Source: CAVQGZ01 sp942491665
GTDB lineage: Bacteria; Actinomycetota; Actinomycetes; Jiangellales; Jiangellaceae
NCBI GenBank assembly: GCA_942491665.1
Contig: CALOBR010000012.1
Span: forward strand, 62,001-126,000
Reading direction: 5' to 3'
Length of the DNA: 64,000 nt
Positions 59,126-64,000 of the stretch are shown here, piece by piece; the first letter of the stretch is position 1, and each line of letters opens with the position of its first letter. The translations under genes and the position numbers were made by a program. The notes under the pieces were generated by a model. That model saw only the letters and a list, made by a program, of their open reading frames with translations, had not been told where the DNA came from and searched no databases.

Positions 59126-61312
59126 ATGCCCGACCCTTCTGTCGACAACCGCGTGGACGACCTGCTGGCTCAGCTCACGTTGGCGGAGAAGCTGTCGATG
59201 CTCGACGGCGACACCCCGTTCTGGTCCGGCGTGATCGACACGGTCCGCCACGACGCCTCTCACCGGCACCCGTGGCCGGCCGGCGTGGTGGAACGCCTCG
59301 GCATCGGCGGGCTGCACTTCGTCGACGGCCCACGCGGGGTGGTTCTCGACAGAGGGGCCACCACCTTTCCAGCGGCGATCGCTCGAGGCGCGACGTTCGA
59401 CACCGACCTCGAGACCCGCATCGGCGACGCCCTCGGACGCGAGGTGCGCGCGGTCGACGCGAACGTCTTGCTTGGGGTGTGCGTCAACCTGCTCCGCCAC
59501 CCCGGGTGGGGCCGGGCGCAGGAGACCTACGGCGAAGACCCGGTGCACCTGGCTGCCTTCGGCTCGGCAGTCGTGCGCGGGGTCGCCCCGCACGCGATCG
59601 CTTGCGTCAAGCACTTCGCGCTCAACTCGATCGACTCCGCCCGGTTCCGGGTCGACGTGCAGGCCAGCGCCCGGGTGCTGCACGAGGTGTACCTGCCGCA
59701 CTTCCGCGCCTGCGTGGACGCCGGCGCCATGTCGGTCATGAGCGCCTACAACAAGGTGAACGGCGAGTGGTGCGGCCAGAACCGGACGCTGCTGACCGAC
59801 ATCCTCAAGCGCCGCTGGGGCTTCGGCGGGTTCGTCCTCACCGACTTCATCTTCGGCGTGCACGACGCGGCCGCCGGCGTCAACGCCGGGCTGGACCTCG
59901 AGATGCCCATGCACCTCGTGCTCGACGCCGAGCTGCCCGACGCCGTGGCGCGGGGGGAAGTGCCGGTCGAGCGCATCGACGACGCCGTCGCCCGCATGCT
60001 GCGGGCCCAGCTCGTCCTGCCCGACGGCGACGCGCCGCAGTACGCGCCGGACGTGCTCGGGTGCCCCGAGCATCGCGCCCTCGCTCGCGAGGCTGCGCAG
60101 AAGTCGATCGTGGCCCTGAAGAACGACGACGCCCTGCTGCCCCTGCCCGACACCGGCACGATCGCCGTGATCGGCGCACTGGCCGACCAGGCGAACCTCG
60201 GCGACCACGGCTCGTCCGACACCCGCCCGGCCTCGGTTGTCACGCCCCTGGCCGGGCTGAAGCAGGCTGCCCCCCACGCGAGCATCACCTACAGCACGGG
60301 CGCCGACCAGCAGCGGGCTGCAGCGCTCGCAGCCGAGGCCGACACGGCCGTCGTCGTCGTGGGGCTGAGCTGGCGCAACGAGGGTGAGCACATCGAGATC
60401 TCCGACGTCCAGGCCACGCTGCGTCGCGTGCCCCCGCCGGACCCGCTGCGCCGGCTCGTGCCGGTAGACCTTCTGAGCACGGTGTGGTCACCGTTGGCGC
60501 GCGCCCTGGCGGCCGTGGCGAAGCGCGCCCCGTCCAGCGCCGCCGGCACCACCGAGGGGTTCACCGCCGGCGACCGGACGAACCTGCGCCTCGACCCTCG
60601 CGACGAGGCGCTCGTGCGGGCCGTCGCTGCCGCCAACCCCCGCACCGTCGTGGTGCTCACCGGCGGTGGCGCGATCGTGACCGAGGCGTGGCGCCACGAC
60701 GTACCGGCGATCCTGCTGCTCTGGTACCCCGGAATGGAGGGCGGGCACGCCCTGGCCGACGTCGTCTTCGGCCGGGTCTCCCCGTCCGGGCGCATGCCGT
60801 TCACCGTGCCCACCGACCATGCGCACCTGCCGAGGTTCGACCCGCGGGCGACATCGATCACCTACGACCTCTGGCACGGGTACCGGCTGGCGAACCGCGA
60901 CGGACACGAGGCCGCCTTTCCCTTCGGGCACGGGCTCTCCTACAGCTCCTTCGCCTACGCCGACCTCGACGTGGGCGAGACCGACGAGGGCGTCGATGTC
61001 ACCGTGACCGTCACCAACACCGGTGCCGTGCGGGCCGGCGACGTCGTGCAGGTCTACGTGGAGCCGCCCGGCGAGGCGGTCGAGCGACCCGCACGCCAGC
61101 TGGCCGGCTTCACCCGCGTGGAGCTCGAGCCGGGTGAGCGCGTCCGCGCGACTGTTGCGCTGCCGTGGCGCACCCTGGCCCACTTCGACGAGGACGCCGA
61201 TGCGTTCGTGCTGGAGAGCGGACCACACACCCTCGCGGTCTGCCGCAACGCCCAAGCCGCACCTGAGCAGCAGGTAGTGGTCGAGGTGACCGGGCGGGTC
61301 GTCGGCTCGTGA
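59126..61312 (+). CDS. Glycoside hydrolase family 3 protein
   Basis: 728 residues. The (beta/alpha)8 domain has GLHFVDGPRGV, RHPGWGRAQETYGEDP, CVKHFALNS, and the nucleophile Asp240 in GFVLTDFIF (TDF instead of the usual SDW). The C-terminal half includes the alpha/beta sandwich (VVVLTGGGAIVTEAW, YPGMEGGHALADV) and a fibronectin-like tail (VTVTVTNTGAVRAGDVVQVYV). Likely a beta-glucosidase or related exo-enzyme; no signal peptide, so cytoplasmic. TACCGT (59113-59118) lies 7 nt before ATG 59126. It is 21 bp upstream of the tocopherol-cyclase-like gene. Confidence 0.9.
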   Translation: MPDPSVDNRVDDLLAQLTLAEKLSMLDGDTPFWSGVIDTVRHDASHRHPWPAGVVERLGIGGLHFVDGPRGVVLDRGATTFPAAIARGATFDTDLETRIGDALGREVRAVDANVLLGVCVNLLRHPGWGRAQETYGEDPVHLAAFGSAVVRGVAPHAIACVKHFALNSIDSARFRVDVQASARVLHEVYLPHFRACVDAGAMSVMSAYNKVNGEWCGQNRTLLTDILKRRWGFGGFVLTDFIFGVHDAAAGVNAGLDLEMPMHLVLDAELPDAVARGEVPVERIDDAVARMLRAQLVLPDGDAPQYAPDVLGCPEHRALAREAAQKSIVALKNDDALLPLPDTGTIAVIGALADQANLGDHGSSDTRPASVVTPLAGLKQAAPHASITYSTGADQQRAAALAAEADTAVVVVGLSWRNEGEHIEISDVQATLRRVPPPDPLRRLVPVDLLSTVWSPLARALAAVAKRAPSSAAGTTEGFTAGDRTNLRLDPRDEALVRAVAAANPRTVVVLTGGGAIVTEAWRHDVPAILLLWYPGMEGGHALADVVFGRVSPSGRMPFTVPTDHAHLPRFDPRATSITYDLWHGYRLANRDGHEAAFPFGHGLSYSSFAYADLDVGETDEGVDVTVTVTNTGAVRAGDVVQVYVEPPGEAVERPARQLAGFTRVELEPGERVRATVALPWRTLAHFDEDADAFVLESGPHTLAVCRNAQAAPEQQVVVEVTGRVVGS

Positions 61313-61333
61313 GCCCGGCGTAGCGTCGCACCC

Positions 61334-62386
61334 GTGCAGACGTCGACGCCGAGCACCTCCCGATCCCTGAACCCCCAGGCGCTGCTCGACCTGCCCGGGC
61401 GCGTCGCCGACCGGGTGCGCACCACCATGCATCCCGAGGCGTTCCACGGCCAGCACGAGCGGGCCGGGTTCTTCGAGGGCTGGTACGTCAAGCTCGTCAG
61501 CGCCGACCGGTCGCAGCGCTGGGCCGTCATCCCTGGGGTCTTTCTGGGGCTCGAAGGCGGCGACGAGGCGTTCGTGCAGGTGCTCAACGGCGCAACGGGC
61601 GCGTCGACGTACGTGCCGTTCAGCCGTGACGAGTTCACCGCGGCCAGCGACCGGTTCGACGTGCAGGTCGGGCCGAACCGCTTCACCTCGACAGGCGTCG
61701 ACCTCGATCTACCCCAGGCAGGTCTTCGGGGCAGCGTGCGTTTCGCCCAGCCCCTGAACCCCTGGCCGGTCACCCTCGCCTCGCCCGGGATCATGGGCTG
61801 GTACGGGTGGGTGCCATTCATGGAGTGCTACCACGGGGTTGTCTCGTTCGACCACACGCTCACCGGCGTCCTGGAGCACGACGGGCAGCGCCTCGACTTC
61901 TCCGGCGGGCGCGGCTACCTGGAGAAGGACTGGGGACGAGCGTTCCCGGCCGGCTACGTGTGGATGCAGACCAACCACTTCAGCCAGCCTCGGGTGAGCC
62001 TGTCGGCGTCCGTCGCGCTCATCCCCTGGCTGCGCGGGGAGTTCCGCGGCTTCATCATCGGGCTGTGGGTGGACGGCACGCTGCACCGCTTCGCCACGCA
62101 CACCGGCGCGCGCACCACCTCGCTGGCCATCGACGACGAGCACGTGCGCTGGACGGTGCGCTCACGCCAGGGTGTGCTGCTGCACGTCACGGCCGAGCGC
62201 CGCCGCGGTGGCCTGCTGCACGCACCCATCCGTACGCAGATGCACCGTCGGGTCGAGGAGACCCTCGATGCGCGCGTGCACGTGCAGCTCGTCAGCCGCG
62301 AGGGTGACCTGCTGCTGGACGACACCGGCGAGTGCGCCGGGCTCGAGGTGCACGGCGACCTCGACCGCCTTCTCGCGACGACCTGA
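61334..62386 (+). CDS. Tocopherol cyclase-like protein
   Basis: 350 residues. The family signature is AGFFEGWYVKLVS early on and GRGYLEKDWGRAFPAGYVWMQ in the middle, as in tocopherol cyclase/AttH-like proteins, a lipocalin-like fold for hydrophobic ligands. Actinobacteria do not make tocopherol, so the ligand is probably another isoprenoid or lipid. TAGCGT (61321-61326) lies 7 nt before GTG 61334. It is just 21 bp after the GH3 gene but has its own promoter. Confidence 0.83.
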   Translation: MQTSTPSTSRSLNPQALLDLPGRVADRVRTTMHPEAFHGQHERAGFFEGWYVKLVSADRSQRWAVIPGVFLGLEGGDEAFVQVLNGATGASTYVPFSRDEFTAASDRFDVQVGPNRFTSTGVDLDLPQAGLRGSVRFAQPLNPWPVTLASPGIMGWYGWVPFMECYHGVVSFDHTLTGVLEHDGQRLDFSGGRGYLEKDWGRAFPAGYVWMQTNHFSQPRVSLSASVALIPWLRGEFRGFIIGLWVDGTLHRFATHTGARTTSLAIDDEHVRWTVRSRQGVLLHVTAERRRGGLLHAPIRTQMHRRVEETLDARVHVQLVSREGDLLLDDTGECAGLEVHGDLDRLLATT

Positions 62387-62409
62387 GCCGAGCGGCGACT
62401 GTCGCGGTG

Positions 62410-62859
62410 CTACTCCTGGGCGGCCGACTCAGCCTCATCGGCCCGCAAAGCGGCGCGCAGTCCCGCCGCGGCGCCAGAGCTGAGCACCCGGAACGGCACG
62501 CCGAGCACGACACCCGACGCCGGGCCGGGAACGTTCAGGCTGAACGTCGCGTCGTACGTCACCCGCGACCCGGTCGGGATGGGGTCGACCTTGACGACGT
62601 CGTAGGAGCGGACGAAGCGGTTGCGCGCCTCGATCACCATCTCGCGCGGGGTGACGTATGCCGTCACCCGGTAGCGCAGGGTGGCGAGGCCCGCGAAGGT
62701 CAGGTCGACCTGCGCCTGCGGACCAGGCCCGGTGCCGACCACCTGAACGGCACGCACGATGCTCGGGTCCCACGACGGGTACAGGCGCATGTCGGACATG
62801 AAGGCGAACGCATCGGAGACCGACATCGGGGTCTCGACGACGGCGACATAGCGAGGCAC
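62410..62859 (-). CDS. SRPBCC (START-like) family protein
   Basis: 149 residues from GTG 62859, with TACCGT (62871-62866) 6 nt before it. The START-like fold is shown by VAVVETPMSVSDAFAFMSDMR, YPSWDPSIVRAVQVVG and RVTYDATFSLN. Such proteins bind hydrophobic ligands or polyketides; the ligand is not known. It converges on the tocopherol-cyclase-like gene and precedes neither an enzyme nor transporter on the same strand. Confidence 0.82.
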   Translation of the reverse strand: MPRYVAVVETPMSVSDAFAFMSDMRLYPSWDPSIVRAVQVVGTGPGPQAQVDLTFAGLATLRYRVTAYVTPREMVIEARNRFVRSYDVVKVDPIPTGSRVTYDATFSLNVPGPASGVVLGVPFRVLSSGAAAGLRAALRADEAESAAQE

Positions 62860-62917
62860 GCCCCCACGGTACGTAGCCGTCATCCCCGGTGCGCGGCCAG
62901 GGTGGACTCGACGAGGC

Positions 62918-63328
62918 TCAGACGTGCAGAGCCTCGGCCAGGTCAGTGGCCACCGGGCGGATGTCTGGCAGCGCGCCGGCCATCGAGTCGGCCATCGAGC
63001 GCACCGTGTTGCGCCCGCGGCGGGTCAGCTCGACGAGCACGCCGCGACGGTCGTCGGAGACCGCGCCTGTCTTGCGGGCGACCAGACCCTTCTCCTCCAG
63101 CCGCTCCACCAGCTTCGTGACACCACCGCTGGACAGGCCGGTCAGCTCCTGGATGCCGGTCGGGCGCATCGGCCCGTCCATGTCCAGGGCGAAGAGGACA
63201 AGGACGGGTTGGCTGCCCGCCACGTCAGGGTCTTTCGCCGCTCGAACCGCGGCGGTCGACAACGCCAGGTTGAGGCGTGCCAAGGCCAGAACGGCTCGCT
63301 GGGCGTCTGTGCGCTCTCTCTCCCCCAC
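62918..63328 (-). CDS. MarR-family transcriptional regulator
   Basis: 136 residues. The winged helix contains MRPTGIQELTGLSSGGVTKLVERLEEKGLVARKT and the wing SDDRRGVLVELTRRG. It is likely a dimeric repressor for stress or metabolite efflux genes. TACAGT (63340-63335) lies 6 nt before GTG 63328; the short promoter region carries AGACTGTAT/ATCGCTCACAGT-like symmetric bases, perhaps its own operator. The SRPBCC gene follows after 58 bp. Confidence 0.86.
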   Translation of the reverse strand: MGERERTDAQRAVLALARLNLALSTAAVRAAKDPDVAGSQPVLVLFALDMDGPMRPTGIQELTGLSSGGVTKLVERLEEKGLVARKTGAVSDDRRGVLVELTRRGRNTVRSMADSMAGALPDIRPVATDLAEALHV

Positions 63329-63415
63329 GAGGAGACTGTATCGCTCACAGTCACGCCAGACCGGGTCCTTCGTCCCGTGTGCAACGGTGTCGCGGCTCGC
63401 CGGCCGGGGCGTCGG

Positions 63416-63985
63416 TCAGACGACGAGGGGCCGAGCGAACTCCTCGACCTCGTAGCGCTGCACGTGCGTCCCGCCCGGCCATGACCCCGGCTTCAGCCCC
63501 GCCTTGCGCCAGAGGGCAGCGACGAAGTCGGCCGGGTCTGCTAGCTGCTCCCAGACCGACGGCAGGAACGTCCCACGATGCGTCGGTGTCTCGACGAGCA
63601 CACCGTCCACCCCGGGGCGCAGCGAGCGCACGAGCTCGCCCGGTCCGGTGACGCCCAGCGGCTCCAGCGGGCCCAGCACCGACACGTGGACGTCGGCCAC
63701 TGGCACGTCGCCGGGGCTCAGCGGGGGAAGCCGCGGGTCGTCGAAGGCCGCGGCCGCAGCGTTGTGGGCGATGTCGACTCCCAGCGGACCGCGCGCCACA
63801 AGCGAGCCGATGCACCCGAGCAGGTCGCCGTGGGCGCGCAGCGTGACGAAGCTCGCCCCCGGCCGAGCCAAGGCCGCAGGCAGCGTGGCCACCTCGGGCA
63901 GCCACCGGCGCCCGTCGCCCAGGGGTGCGGTGGCTGCGCGCGACGCGATGTCGAGGGCGGCGTCGCGATCGGCGGGGCTCAGCAC
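63416..63985 (-). CDS. AMMECR1-domain protein (AmmeMemoRadiSam protein A type)
   Basis: 189 residues. The AMMECR1 fold shows GDLLGCIGSL (the conserved LRGCIG-like motif) and AAFDDPRLPPLSPGDV. In bacteria this protein usually stands with a Memo-like and a radical SAM protein, the so-called AmmeMemoRadiSam group of unknown function. Those genes would lie to the right, outside the window. The start is GTG 63985, just 15 bp from the edge, so the upstream neighbour is missing and the start cannot be tested by context. Confidence 0.83.
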   Translation of the reverse strand: MLSPADRDAALDIASRAATAPLGDGRRWLPEVATLPAALARPGASFVTLRAHGDLLGCIGSLVARGPLGVDIAHNAAAAAFDDPRLPPLSPGDVPVADVHVSVLGPLEPLGVTGPGELVRSLRPGVDGVLVETPTHRGTFLPSVWEQLADPADFVAALWRKAGLKPGSWPGGTHVQRYEVEEFARPLVV

Positions 63986-64000
63986 GGTGCCTGCACAGCG

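Noticed and set aside
1..64000. CRISPR array or tRNA genes
   Set aside because: No regularly spaced repeats and no GTTCGA-type T-loop with matching acceptor stem were found.

Overview
The window is 64 kb of high-GC chromosome from an actinomycete. The evidence is mycothiol synthase (mshD), a GlnR-type orphan regulator, a mycothiol-dependent maleylpyruvate-isomerase-family enzyme, an F420-type oxidoreductase, a surface protein ending in an LAXTG sorting signal, and at least nineteen genes whose start codon lies 6-8 nt behind a TANNNT-like -10 box, the leaderless arrangement common in Actinobacteria. The gene order sulfurtransferase / DUF4395 / thioredoxin / glnR / mshD / ppk / CYTH-CHAD / mutT1 / pstSCAB is a conserved actinobacterial neighbourhood. 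The genus cannot be told from the sequence alone. No tRNA, rRNA, CRISPR array, transposase or prophage gene was seen.

Layout. 0-2.3 kb: a decayed second copy of the cysA-sseC sulfur module, then a sugar O-acyltransferase / tyrosine-phosphatase pair. 2.3-5.4 kb: the intact minus-strand sulfur operon (membrane protein, thioredoxin, a 39-aa Cys-containing possible leader peptide, DUF4395, cysA, sseC). 5.5-18.9 kb: glnR, mshD, polyphosphate and phosphate-uptake genes. Between glnR and mshD sit two minus-strand genes (DUF559 nuclease-like, HPr-kinase-like/PqqD fusion) flanked by two near-identical 76-bp repeats. pstS carries a one-base frameshift. 18.9-22.3 kb: divergent TDT transporter and CoA-disulfide reductase-rhodanese fusion around a CsoR/CstR-like operator. 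22.3-29.3 kb: PlsC, MFS-cNMP fusion, YqeY, PadR, Nudix, nitronate monooxygenase and SDR genes. 29.4-37.6 kb: CPA2 antiporter, penicillin acylase, aldo-keto reductase, and an MprAB-like two-component system facing a secreted Gly-rich protein. 37.7-47.3 kb: one 3199-codon gene for a subtilase surface protein. 47.3-64 kb: small units including a HepT/MntA toxin-antitoxin pair, a glutaredoxin-thioredoxin reductase fusion, twin pirins, a second CsoR/CstR-like operator before a CPVC membrane protein, a GNAT-AAA fusion, a GH3 glycosidase, a tocopherol-cyclase-like protein, a MarR regulator and an AMMECR1 protein cut close by the window edge.

How it works together. Two themes stand out. One is phosphate: a PHO box precedes pstS, a strong hairpin separates pstS from pstCAB, and ppk, CYTH-CHAD and MutT1 lie just upstream. 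The other is thiol and sulfane-sulfur handling: cysA/sseC/thioredoxin/DUF4395, mshD, the CoA-disulfide reductase-rhodanese with a TDT exporter, the glutaredoxin-TrxR fusion, and two ATACCCC-N2-GGGGTAT operators placed identically over leaderless promoters 34 kb apart. The second theme could be one regulon, but no CsoR/CstR gene lies in the window.
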